From positions 187,189,233-187,253,232 of the forward strand of contig NC_081415.1 of assembly GCF_030272615.1 (NCBI RefSeq): a stretch of 64,000 bases of DNA, read 5' to 3'. The stretch comes from Cryptomeria japonica. Taxonomy: Eukaryota > Streptophyta > Pinopsida > Cupressales > Cupressaceae. Position numbers and translations under genes: made by a program. The notes beneath the pieces are model-generated. The model was not told where the DNA came from and searched no databases. It saw nothing but the letters and a program-made list of their open reading frames with translations. Shown piece by piece: positions 10,900-22,184 of the stretch (the first letter of the stretch is position 1; each line of letters starts with the position of its first letter).

Positions 10900-12300
10900 A
10901 GAGATAATCATGGTCAAAGCATTAAAGGCTTGATGAGACCCTTGGGTTGGGTAGAGGTTGAGTCAAAACAAATGTTTTAACCATGTGGGAGGGTTGAATT
11001 AACCATTAATGGTTTTTGGAGACTTTGGGGATTAAGTGGTTGAAAGTTGGAAGCCTTCAATGGTTATCAAAGACTTTGAGGAATTAAGTGGTTGAAGGTT
11101 GGAAGTCTTTAATGGTTATCAAAGACTTTTAGACTTTGAGAAGTGACTCCATTTTGCTTAGGAATGTGACAATAATTAGGGGATGGATTAGGTTAGTTAG
11201 GAAGGGGTTAGAAGAATCTAGAAGGGGATTAGATTTTGCAAGTGGATTTGGTGGGTGAGGGAAAATAGGATTTTATTAAAAATAAAAATTCATTTATTTC
11301 AATAAATGTGTGCAAGTTGCATTTGTAGGAAAATGCAAGTGGGGTGGGGATAATGATTTAAATAAATGTTTTATTTAATTTATTTAAAAGAGGAAAAGGG
11401 GGATTTAATTAAATAAATAGATTTTATTTATTTAATTGATTTGTATTGGATTTAATGAATTAATTAAAATAAATTGAATAATTTATTTAATTAACAGAAG
11501 AATGTTTGGGGATGAATTAATTAAATATTAATTTAATTAACTGGTGGCTAGTGGATTTTTAATCAAATAAATAGCAAATATTCATTTAATTAAAATGGAC
11601 AGATTTGTGTGACTACAAATATTAATTTATTTAAATGAGAAAAATGAAGATAAAGCATTAAAATGCTTGAAGACTTTGAGGGAAACCATTAAAGGCTTGA
11701 AGACTTTAAGGAAAACCATTAAAGTCTTAAGAAGACTATAGAAGGAAGCCATCAAATTTGAAGACTTTAAAGCCATCAAGTTTGAATACTTTAAGGGAAA
11801 CCATTAAAGGTTTCAAGTGGGTGAGGATAAATAGGATTTTAAATAAATAATTTATTTAAAATAGTTGTGCAACTTGCTTTTGTAGGAAAATACAAGTGGG
11901 TGGAGGATAAAGGTGATTTAAATAAATTATTTATTTAAAATAATTGTGCAACTTGCATTTGTAGGAAAATGCAAGTGGGTAGAGGATAAAGGTGATTTAA
12001 ATAAATGTTAATTTATTTAAATGTGAGAGGTGGGATTTTGGGGGATTTAAATAAATATTAATTTATTTAAATGTGAGAGAAGATTTAATTAAATAAATAT
12101 GATTTATTTATTTAATTAATGGTCTGAATTTGGTTAAGTGAATTAAATCAAATAAATTGAATAATTTATTTAATTAATAGGAGAAGAGGGTTAAGATGAA
12201 TTAATTAAATATTAATTTAATTAATTATTAATTGATGGTTAAATAATCAAATAAATACTAAGTATTCATTTAATTAAGTGGACAGATTTATGTGACTACA
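10900..12300 (-). repeat. Tandem duplication of U3 in Gypsy-1 LTR
   Basis: The segment ending at 11617 and the segment ending at 12300 share order and motifs: 'cattaaaggcttgaagactt'-like units, a GCAAGTTGCATTTGTAGG segment, long AT runs, and the LTR terminal sequence (GGACAGATTT, A or G, TGTGACTACA). The GCAA(G/C)TTGC segment itself occurs three times (about 11313, 11868, 11948). I read this as a duplicated U3 of roughly 0.7 kb that kept an internal copy of the LTR end. Confidence 0.6.
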
Positions 12301-14231
12301 CTTAGTATTTAAGATTACTAAAGAAGCTATAAGGGTTGTTACTGGTTTACCCTCCACCGGTTCAAAACATGACAAGAAGAACAAAATCCCTAACAAAGAG
12401 GTTATGAGTTTAATCGGTGCTACATTTGACAACCAGTCACTTAGGGTCAATGATATAAAGGATAAAAATGTTAAATTTGCTAGCATGGTAATTGGCTATA
12501 AAGTTGGTCATATTAATAGTTTGAATTCTATGTCAATTTCTCGTATTCATAGTGCTCATGAAATGATTTTGAACAATGCTAAGATTGATATTTGTGAGTG
12601 GCTAAAGGATGAACTATTAGAAAATTTACACAAAATCAAAGGTGATAAGAAAGGAACCTTCAAATTTGGAAATCTGATTGTATGTCTAATGCTTTACTTT
12701 TCTAAAGATATCCCTAGTATAGGACATAAAGATTTTGCCTATGATATTTCTATTGGAAAATAAACAATGGAGGCAATTACTGGTATGGGATCTAATAGTG
12801 ATGAGTTGGTGAAAGATTACTTGAAGAAATTCCAAGATAAAATGAAACAAAGGGAAAGGATTCCAGAAAGCATCGTAGATAAATATGATAAGAAAGTATG
12901 ATTTGTAGTAAAAAGAGATGAAATATGGATGGAGGCAGTTAAAACCAGGATTGTCTAGATTACAAAGATGGGATATGAGATGGATTCTCACATCTTAGAT
13001 TCAAGTGAAAAAAATCTATTAGATATTCAACCAGAAACTTCAGAAGAAATTTTTGGTAATGCTGAAACAATAGAGAAGGAAGTTGAGATGCAAAAACAGA
13101 GGAAGAAAAGAGAAAATCTAATGAAAGATGCTTCAAAATTGGTTAAGGAGGTGACAAAAGGATTAATGAATATTAGTGGTATTACTGATAGTGTGAAAAG
13201 TCAATTGGAGCAAAAACTGGTAGCTTACATTTCCCCTGTGGCTACTTCTTTTGATTCAGACACTAATCAAGTAGCAGAATTCAAGAGAGTGGATAGGAAG
13301 AAAAAAAAACCCTCACCGGCATGGTCTCCATCTCCCAAGAAGTCAAGGACACAAATAAAGAAGAAACAGGCTATAAGAGAGCCTAGTGGTCAGAAGAAGA
13401 AGGTCACTCCAAAGAAGAAATTAAAACCTAAGGCACCAAACACACTTTCACCAGAAGAGTTAATAAATGAAATCACCCAAGAAGGTAACCTTGGGAATGT
13501 AAATAAATTTTATCATTCTTTCAATGATTCTGATAAGGAAACCATAGAGGAAAGCATTATTTTATATCTAGATATAAACAAGAAGGTACTCATTGAAGTT
13601 ATAGATGTTTTGCCGAATGATCTATATTTGAGGTTAGAGGCTAAAAGAATTTCAATAATGGAGTTAGACAAGAAACTAAAAGTAGAAGCTCTACTTGCTA
13701 TACATCCTGTTAACTCCAAATAAGAAATTGATGATTTAATATCTAAGGAAAATAGAATAGTTTTTGTGAGTGGTCATCGGCAAGTCAGTCTTATGGCCAA
13801 TAGGGTCAAAGAAATAGCAGATAAAATGATAGACAAATGGGACATACTTTTTGTTGAGAGAGAGAAGAAAGAAGAAAAGGATCGACAGAAGGTAGACAAA
13901 TCTTTTGCTAAGGTATACAAAAAGGTTGATAAGGGTAAAGGGAAAATTGGCAATATACTGGATATCACAATTAAAGATATCCTACCTCCACCAGTACAGG
14001 ACACCCCTCCAGTAGTAGCAGAGGCACCGACACAAATTGATATTGAGCCTGAAGATGAGAAGGCAATGGAAATAACAAGAGATGACACTAATCCAGAGTC
14101 AGACATTCTTTTTACTATGTGGATACTCGAGACTTCAACATTGTCATGGATAAGGAAACTGCTCAACCTAACACTGAAACACTGGTAGAAGCATAAACCG
14201 AAACTGGAACTGGAAAAGAACATGAACAAAG
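12301..14231 (+). pseudogene. Unrecognised long reading frame, truncated by two Gypsy insertions
   Basis: One frame runs the full stretch with stops only: TAA at 12761, TGA near 12899, TAG near 12957, TAA at 13721 and TAG at 14186. Its pieces (12404-12763, 12968-13723, 13766-14188) are all in phase. The N-terminal part (IRVVTGLPSTGSKHDKKNK ... VMSLIGATFDNQSL) has the flavour of plant transposon-associated proteins. The middle is Lys-rich (KKKKPSPAWSPSPKKSRTQ) and the C-terminus acidic and Pro-rich (PPPVQDTPPVVAEAP). I do not recognise the family. Most stops fit C-to-T changes. The 5' end is lost behind Gypsy-1, and Gypsy-2 follows the last stop by some 40 bases. It may be an accessory frame of another retroelement. 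Confidence 0.55.
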
Positions 14232-15253
14232 TGTTGTGCTCTTTGTGTGGTGTACCTATTATACCTGTATCTACAACACAAAACAATCAATAAATTATTA
14301 TAAGCATGGTTAGAAGATTTAATCAATGAAATGTAAAACCATGGCTAATCTACTTATTGCCTCCTAGTAAATGCGAGTATGAATTTTGCTCTCCGATCTT
14401 ATTATGCAAATTCCAGTGACTTGACTACACCTAGATGGAGGATTTAAGATGATAATGATGATGCATTTAAGCTATAAATGAGATTAAGATAGATGATTTT
14501 ATGATAAATGCTAATATTAAGCTAAAATGAACATGATAATGATGCTAAAATGATGAACTAGATGCCTATAGTAACAATGCTTATGCTGAAAATAAAATGG
14601 GATCATCAAAATGATATCAGAATTAGGACCCTTTGAGCTCCAAGATGGGGTTTATTTTTAGGATTTTCCAAGGCTAGGGGTGAGTTGGCAAAGATCAACG
14701 GTCGAGATTGATTTGAAGATATCAATGGTTGAATTGGAGGAGGTTGGAGAAGAGGTTGGATGAAAGGGGACAATTGGTGGTAGGTAGGAAAAGGGGTTGG
14801 TTGGAAGGAGACACTTAGTGACAAGTGTCATGATGCTTTGCTCATGAGAGGGAAAAGTGTCCAATGAGAGGGAACATGGTGGTTAGAATGAATGAGTTAG
14901 GTTTAAGAATGGTTAGGTTAGGTGGTTAGAAGTTAGGAGAATTTGAATTTAGAAATTCAAATAATAGGAAAATGCTAATTAATTTCAACAACTCATTATT
15001 TAATTTGTTTTAATTAATTAGGGGATTTGGAAGAAATGATTTTGATGGGGGATAATTAATTAATTTGAATTAATTAATTAAAGGGAGATTGTTGAAATGA
15101 ACCTATTTAATAAATCCTTAGATTTATTAATAAGTAGAGGAATGAGTGAATATTAATCAAATTGCTAATGAATTTAATTAAATTGGGAATATGGATTAAT
15201 TGAATAATTGCTTATTCAATTAATTATCTTCAGACCATTTTTGGGTGTATACA
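14232..15253 (-). repeat. Gypsy-2 3' LTR
   Basis: 1,022 bases from TGTTGTGCTC to GTGTATACA. It aligns along its length with the Gypsy-3 3' LTR (45104-46137), including the CTTCAGACCATTTTT terminal region and the segment around TTGCCTCCTAGTAAATGCG. The TATA equivalent near 14650 is mutated (TTTATTTTTAGG where Gypsy-3 has a TATA box). Confidence 0.88.
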
Positions 15254-15271
15254 TTTTGCCCCTCTTTGAAG
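15254..15271 (-). other. Gypsy-2 polypurine tract
   Basis: Minus strand CTTCAAAGAGGGGCAAAA ends exactly at the LTR start TGTATACACC. This is the usual plus-strand primer, and the same sequence lies at 46138 in Gypsy-3. Confidence 0.85.
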
Positions 15272-16956
15272 CGAGGTGTGATGACGCGTTGATTCAAAGA
15301 ATGATTTCTTTTTGATGATATTGGTTTGATAGGATACCCTAGACCTTGGTTGATAAATTGTAGTACAGTGATGCCCCCTCGGGAGATCAATTGAGATAAT
15401 TGATCTGCCAAGTGGTTGGATGATTGCGAGATTGATGTCCCAATTAGAAAAAGTTTGATTCTGCAACTTTGATTGATGAAAGTGTGAGTTCTTTGATCAC
15501 AATGGTGTGGGTTCCATTAATAAGATGAGATCGATAAGATCTAGATATAGTCTGGTTTCAGGAATGACACCTCCTGTATAAGACAAAGATGATCAAAAGT
15601 GTCTGGTTTCAAGAAAGATATATCATGTATAAGACGTGATCAAAATGTCTGGTTTCAGGAAGGATACATCCTGTGTAAGACATGATATGATAGATCAGAT
15701 GTGATCAATTGATAGAATGGATTAAGATTGATTGGATAAAGAACTGATAGTTTGTTGATCTCAGGTTGCAGGATCAATAGATATGCTTGATAGTGATTCA
15801 GTTGAGGGGGTAACATAAGATTAGCACTGGGTTGACAACATCAAGAGAGATGAGTCATTAGTTTGATTGTGTATACACTTATGATGATGCTTTGATGATT
15901 CTTGCAATAGATTTAGCCTTGTATAAGATGATCTTGAGATTTACCCTTTGATAAGATGAGCTTGGAGATTTAGCCTTTGATAAGATGAGCTTGTAGGATC
16001 CCATGCAAGAATGAAATGCAAAACTACGACTGCACTAGTCACTAGATTATTGCTTTTTGTCATCATTGAGCTTTCTGAAATGTGGGAAGTGAATGCAAAC
16101 GTCGATGGTATAATTAAACCATGATGACCTGAGCATTTCTTTCCTGATTTTGATATGGCAAGTTAACACAAGCATCGAGGTATAATTAAACAAAGATGAC
16201 TTGAGTGTTATTTGCATAAAACATGTAGTATTAACCATTGATATATGCAAATTGGAAATGTCTTCGATGATACTCTATTGATCATGTCCTGAGACATATT
16301 TGCACCTACTAATGATCAATTTACGGATAGTAGACAAGAAAAATATCATGTTCCCTCCTTGTTCCTCTAGTTAGAGACATCCTGGATTCACTCAGAAATC
16401 ATTATTCAAAAGATAGCATTTATTGAAAAATGTGTGATGTGCTTAGACTGATGTGCGATAGCTTGATGGTTAATAATGTGATTTCATATTTAACGTTGGA
16501 TGTGTCTCAGTGTTTTCGCTTGACTAGTGTTGTCTAACTATTGTTTTACCTATTTGATTAAGCGTGAAATGATCGTTTAAGTTTTGCCCCCAGCTAGGTG
16601 TAGGATTTTTCCCCAAGCTCAGAAATAATTATGATATACCCAGTGATCCAAACCATGGCAGGAGGTTAGCTGCGGTGGCCGTGTTTACAAAAAAGCTTAT
16701 GATGGATATGAATAATGCTGATGGAAATGAATGCAAGCTGAAATATGCATGAACTAATAGATGGAAGAGCTAGCTGACAGATAGCGCCTGTTTGCCAAGT
16801 TTTCACCGTATGTTTTTATTGCACTTTTTCTGGTTTTTTTTTTTTTTTAATTTTTTTTGCTGATTTTTCACTGTTTTTGAAATTTTTGCAGATTTTTCAA
16901 ACATAGAACCTCTTCAGATGCATACTATTGATGGGTTCCTCGAGTTGATCCTCTTC
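15272..16956 (-). other. Gypsy-2 3' non-coding region with stem-loop repeats
   Basis: 1.7 kb between integrase and the polypurine tract, without protein motifs. At about 15548-15690 there are three copies of a ~45-base unit containing TCTGGTTTCAGGAA and an AGGATACATCCT-like inverted repeat. A second doublet (TATAATTAAACCATGATGAC type) lies near 16108-16205. Both have equivalents in Gypsy-3. Confidence 0.75.
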
Positions 16957-18240
16957 CTATGTTGATAACTGATATGCTCCTGATCCAAATACTATTATGA
17001 CAACAAATGAACCTAACCAGTTTGGTTCAAATTTGCCTTTCTTTTCTCGATCTACTTGATTGCGTGGATTTTCCTTTAGCACTAGGTCTCCAACTTGAAA
17101 GATTCTTGGTTTAACCCTATGATTGTAGCTCTGACACATTCTTTGTTGATATACCTTCAGATGATCAAAGGCATTTTGTCTTTGTTCATGGATTAATTCT
17201 AGCTCTTGCAGTCTTGATACTCTTTGTTCTTCATCGAGGATGAGACCTTTTAGTGATACACGTAGAGAAGGTATCTCTACTTCAATTGGAAATATGGCTT
17301 TTGATCCATATACAAGAGAGAAAGGTGTGGCACCTATTGGTGTGCGAATAATGGTACGGTAAGCCCATAGAGAAGGATTTAGTTGAACATGCCAATCTTT
17401 GCTAGCATCATTCACTGTCTTTTTGAGGATTTTTAGGATAGTTTTATTTGATGCTTCGGCCTGTCCATTTCCCTATGGATAATATGGTGTGGAGAATCTG
17501 TGCTAGATTTTGAACTTCTCATAGAGCTCTTGTACATCTTGGTTCTTGAATGGTCGACCATTATCAGTGATAATGGTCGTTCGTATTCCATAGTGACAGA
17601 TGATGTAGTTCAAGTTAAAGACAACAATTTGTTTTCCTATGATATTGATAAGAGGTACTGCTTCGATCCATTTTGTAAAATATTCAATAGCTACAAGGAT
17701 GAATTTGTGACCATTAGAGGAAGAAGGATTTATCTTTCCTACTAGATCAAGACCCCATTGGCAGCAAGGCCATGATGTTGCCAGAGCGTGAAGTTATTGC
17801 GCTTGTGCATGAATCAAATTCCCATGGATTTGACATTATTTGCATGTTCTAGCTATCTAAAAAGAATCTCATTCCATAGTAGGCCAATAATAGCCCAAGC
17901 ATATGAGTTTTTTCGAAAGGGTAAGACCACTTGAATGAGTACCACAAGTGTCATTATCCACTTCATGTAAGGCCTTCTCAGATTCTTCTTGTTCAAGACA
18001 TCTTAAGAGAGTACTATCTAGACTTTGTTTATAAAGGGTGTCAACGACGAGAGTATAATGGGAGGATTAGCGAATAAAGTTTCTCTTTTGATTCTTTGAT
18101 AAATCGGGAGGTAGGGTGTTATCTTTTAGGTACATATAAGTTTGACCATAGTAGGAGGAATCACGTTCGACAAGGTGACAGATGGTTTGGGAATCAGGAC
18201 AATTATGAGTAGGGTAAAACAACTCTTCCATGAGAATTCA
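16957..18240 (-). pseudogene. Gypsy-2 integrase remnant
   Basis: The longest piece (17415-16957) contains [39 protein letters not shown] and NWLGSFVVIIVFGSGAYQL, the C-terminal integrase part, with GPY changed to GSF. The catalytic core upstream (17416-17960) is recognisable in broken frames, for example the TDNGR region on the minus strand near 17550-17580. Many stops and small indels make it non-functional. Confidence 0.85.
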
Positions 18241-18752
18241 TAACGCTCTTGATTTTCTTGTGTCTGTAATAAAGAAGCAAGTGTTGCCATGGCATCTACT
18301 GCTTTGTTTTCATTTCTTGGAATTTGATCAAAAGTGATTTCGACAAAGTACTTGTTGAAATCATCAACCATATTTTTGTAAGGCATTAGTTTGTCATCCT
18401 TTATTTAGTACTCATCATTGATTTGATTGATCATGAGATGAGAGTCTCTGAAGACTTGAAGTTTTGTGATGTTCCATTCTACAGCCATTTTGATACCATA
18501 GATGGTTCCGTGTTGTGTTCCCTTATTGTTGCTTGCTTCTGGACTGATATTCGAGTGATGGATTGTAAGATATGGATCCAACCCTAGAATGTCTGTATAT
18601 GACCAGGTAAAATTGATTTGCCTCCTTTTGAAGGGTTCCCAGTATTTCTTTGCTAGTGTTGATAAAGAGATTACTGGATGTAGATCAGTTGTGCCCATGG
18701 TAATTACCTCAGTTAGTTTGTTCAGAATAGATGACCTTTCTTGATAGCACAT
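18241..18752 (-). pseudogene. Gypsy-2 fusion of pre-RT spacer to end of second RNase H
   Basis: The frame at 18752-18405 begins with the spacer (QINFTWSYTDILGLDPYLTIHHSNISPEAS) and then passes within about 15 codons into MAVEWNITKLQVFRDSHLMINQINDEY, the late part of the archaeal-type RNase H. In Gypsy-3 these two points are about 1.5 kb apart and enclose RT and RNase H. So a single deletion removed them. The last catalytic region is at 18386-18126 (QIPRNENKAVDAMATLASLL). Confidence 0.82.
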
Positions 18753-20510
18753 AGGTAAGGTATCAAATCTCCCATCTTCTAGCGCCTCAAGGAGGTTTTC
18801 ACTGTCAGATACATCCTTTTTACTTTTTCTCGGTCTAATGTTGCCAGTAAATGGTTTTCAGCATTAGACCTGATATTGTTTTCTTAATTTTCACTTTTGC
18901 AACTAGGAGATTTGTCACCCACTTGATTCAAAGATATGTTAGCAGAATCCTTGGTGGAAGTTGTTGCGGGTTTGATTTCATCAAGATATAGGGATATAGT
19001 ATGATCATTAGGTAAGATATAGATGTCAGTTTGTTCTTCACTTTCCCAATCAATAAGGTCAGGTAAAGGATCTTCATTTTTTTGGTCCATAGGTTCAGGA
19101 TGGATTAGAGTTAAAGGATCTTCAGGTTGAATTGTTTCAAAGATATTAGGGGTTATGATAGAGATGTCAAAGCTTTCAATGTCTATTTCCATGTCCATAA
19201 TGGTACTCCCATCAGAATAATCTCATGCAAGAAGCTCTTGATTGTCCTCGATTAAGTCCAAGTCAATCGAATGTGATTCTAATTCAAGTGGGCTAGTTCC
19301 TAGCATTTGTTCTGTATATGTATGGACTACTTCGACCTCTATGTCTACTTCTTCCCTTTTAGTTTTAAGTTGCTCTTGTTTAGTTTTCCCTGATAGAAAA
19401 TGTTTTGCTTTCTCTTGATCTTTTGACTGTATTTGTTTCTTCATTTAGGACCAAAGTGATGCAAATAATAGTTCTTTGGATTGTGAGCTTGAAGATGTTG
19501 TCTCTTTGTTATTTGGAGCAATAACCTCTTGAACTAGTTTCAGATTGCTTGAAGATGTTGTCTCTTTTTTATTTGGAGCGATAACCTCTTGAACAAATTT
19601 TAGATTAGTAGAACACTACAATGTATTTGATTAAGCTTCTCTTGTGATTTCCTCCCCATGATATGGAAATTTTATGCACTGATTACCTTTTGATAGAGTA
19701 GCCTGTGTGTCCTGTATCTAGGGTCTTCCCAAGAGTATGTTGTAAGGTAAATCCAAGTCTAGGACTTTGCATTATGTGTCCTTCTGCAAAGGTCCCACTC
19801 TGATGGGTAATATCACCATTCCTTTAGAGGAATGTTTTTCTTCATTATCTGCTTTGAAAGTGATCTTTTTACGGTACGGGGATCAATTGCATTTTCTAAA
19901 TATCTTAGAGCACAAACAAGACATAAAGAGAAAATGTTTAAGCTAGCTCCTCTATCTATTAAGACACGTCTAACAAGCATTTGATGGATGATGACTTTGA
20001 TTTGCAATGAAGTGTTATGGGGGTTTGGTAATGAATTAATGCTTGGATATGTAGGAGTTTCACTTTGAATAGGAACCTCTGACATAGGTTTGATAGCAGT
20101 CATGGATATCCCTTGGGGAATTTCATCTTTGGGTGCATTGTTTAGCAATGATGCTATGGCAAGTTCTTGCTAGCTTTTAATAGGTGTAGGAATAGATTCT
20201 TTTGGAGAGTCAATTTTCTTATGGGGGGATGCACCATGGCTCGATATAGGTGTGTGATTTTAATCTTCTTCATTGAAATCTTTTAGGGATCTTTTAAAGC
20301 GTTGTAAAAAAGAGTTACCTATCTTGGGAGGTGTATCTGAATCCTTGTGAGGTTTTGATAGAGTTGGATTTGGACTTTGGATTTGTTTGTTTTCTCTGAT
20401 TGGTTGATTTGTTACTCATGTTTTGCTTTGTTATGTCATGTTGCTATAATCTGTAGTTGTTTCCAATGTTTCAATGATCTTAGGTCTTTGCATTCTGATT
20501 ATAATAGGCA
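18753..20510 (-). pseudogene. Gypsy-2 protease and linker remnants
   Basis: Pieces at 19198-18884 and 19444-19223 are acidic linker (DMEIDIESFDISIITPNIFE; EEVDIEVEVVHTYTEQML) equivalent to the Gypsy-3 linker. A near-exact ~50-base repeat, containing TGTCTCTTTxTTATTTGGAGC, occurs at about 19487 and 19547. The protease is at 20148-19813 (VLIDRGASLNIFSLCLV), where the triad is D-R-G. Zinc knuckle and capsid are missing: the protease region is followed closely by the gag N-terminus near 20510 (MPIIIRMQRPKIIET). Confidence 0.75.
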
Positions 20511-22184
20511 TTGTGTTTGATATTGTGTTATGATTGGATTGTCCAAAAGGTTGTTTTGATAAATGATCTATTGTCAATGTCAGAGGTATAGAGCGATATG
20601 ACACAAAAAGGTAATTCAAGTGTTTGAAGTTTTCAAGTTTTTTGATCTTCGGTTTTGGGAGTGCAATGGTGATTTTGATAATAACCAAGTCCAGTAGGAA
20701 AGATATATTCTATGATATGGGATGAGGTTTTCCTAACCAAACGTTTCAATTTCATGATTGAGGATGATTGATCCTACTAAGAAACTATGTTTGCGTGATC
20801 AGTTTATCAAAGAGAGTGATAATGCACTTTGGGATGGTTTAGATCTTATACTTGTTGAGGGTAACAGCTTGAAAGTATCGATGTGTATATTCCTATAGTC
20901 TGATTTTCACAGGTTGATAGTTTGATCAAGCAAACCAAGAAGATAGTCTAAGCACAGCGACAGATAACAGGTGTTTTGATTTAAGCAAACTAACAGACCT
21001 GAGAGTATCATGCAAAGAAACAATTTTGGACTGACAAATGCAGAGTTTCACACAACAAAGAAGTCGACTCAGAACAACAAACAATTTAGAGTTATATGAC
21101 AGAATAGAGTTTTTCATATAAAAGGCAGCAGCTCATACGACTTAGGATTAAGAACAGCATGACAAATAACCTAGCTCGTACGACACAGGATGGCCTCTGG
21201 TAAAATAAATTATTTTATGCAAGGTAACTTGTACGACAGAGATTTTGAATCGTACTATAGAGAATTACAGATCGTACGACAAGTTATAGAGTAGAGCTAA
21301 AAAGTGCTTGTCTTTCTGATTTTGATTTTTGAATTCTGATGTTTTTGCTAATGTTTTAGGTGTCTGTTTTTCCAATAAGGGGATGAATACATAGCAAACA
21401 CATAACATGATAATTACTCCAATCAAGCTAAAACCCTAAGGAAGTTGGCTGAGAATGAAAACCTTTGCTTGCTGACTTAGGTACACACCCAATAGCTAAT
21501 CAGAATACGACTGCTGAGTCTCACGCAATGGATTCTCAACATTGTATTATCCGACTCCAAACGCTAATGGGGTCACGATATGGCAAGTGTCTTGGGAGAG
21601 TTACTATCTCTCTTGCATAAATATTATCGCCCTTTCAAAGGTGAATCAGGTAGCTTCTATTTTAACCAGGGTTAATAAGGGATCCATTCGGTGCATCGAG
21701 GTATAAACTCAATTAAGAGGTCTCCCAGCCTTGAAAACCAAGGTTTGTTATACCCGAAGGTATAGAGGAGAGCTATTCCCAAGCATTGTCGTTGACTTGA
21801 TTTTCATCAAATCACATTTATTTTATAGTGGGTTGGATTACTTGGCATTTAGTCGTTCCCACTTATGTCATTCCCCTCTCACCGGCCTTAAGGGCTAAGA
21901 GTTAATAACTCCTCGGGAGGGTAGGCCTGCTAAAGTGATGCACTAATGAAAATAAATTGATGAGTCTAGCTTTTTGATCACCTAAGAAAGGTGAGAGCAT
22001 ACTCGCCTATCATCAAAGACATGAAATACATGGTTGTTCATTTTTAGCCCAAAATTAAGTGTGCCTAGAAATTTAAATGAATACACCAGGTTTAGTTGAA
22101 TTCATAGGCAACCTGCAATAAATCTATTAGTAGTCATGATTGTGTTTTGAATTATGTCTTTGACAAGTGTATCTTTGTAAATCG
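20511..22184 (-). other. Gypsy-2 leader with GTACGAC repeats
   Basis: Non-coding leader collinear with 55205-56880 of Gypsy-3. Copies of a TCGTACGAC-type motif lie at 21176 (TCGTACGA), 21231 (GTACGAC) and 21271 (ATCGTACGAC), with degenerate copies at 21134 and 21250. The segment 21361-22184 is well conserved with Gypsy-3. Similarity ends near 22184. Confidence 0.75.

Larger units (their letters stand above)
1..12300 (-). mobile_element. Gypsy-1: Tat-lineage Ty3/Gypsy retrotransposon, 3' end outside window
   Basis: Reading right to left the order is 5' LTR (12300-10185), primer-binding site, a 2.7-kb leader, then gag, zinc knuckle, protease, G-patch, reverse transcriptase, RNase H, a second (archaeal-type) RNase H and integrase, ending at 187. 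The pol order and the second RNase H are diagnostic of the plant Tat/Ogre group. The coding region 7473-187 is one uninterrupted frame of about 2,430 codons with five premature stops and no frameshift. The window begins inside the 3' non-coding region; the 3' LTR and the left target-site copy are not visible. The right flank starts CTTAG. The element sits in the reading frame at 12301-14231. Confidence 0.93.
10185..12300 (-). repeat. Gypsy-1 5' LTR
   Basis: 2,116 bases bounded by TG (10185) and CA (12300) on the plus strand, two bases from the primer-binding site. In element sense it begins TGTAGTCACA. Its U3 part (11280-12300) is extremely AT-rich with many TTTAATTAA-type runs. No partner LTR is in the window, so the outer edge is inferred from the terminal motif and from the start of a different reading frame at 12301. 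A second copy of the terminal sequence ends at 11617 (see duplication entry). Confidence 0.82.
14232..22184 (-). mobile_element. Gypsy-2: deleted Tat-lineage element
   Basis: 3' LTR and polypurine tract on the left, a 1.7-kb non-coding tail, degenerate integrase, the end of the second RNase H, then protease and the first codons of gag, and a leader. It is collinear with Gypsy-3 but lacks the RT and RNase H core and most of gag, and it stops near 22184 in the leader, where Copia-B sequence begins. The left flank is CAAAG; the matching target copy is lost with the 5' LTR. Confidence 0.88.

Noticed and set aside
13774-14286. 170-codon minus frame, Ser rich
   Set aside because: Antisense shadow of the better-supported plus-strand frame at 12301-14231, and it runs into the Gypsy-2 LTR.
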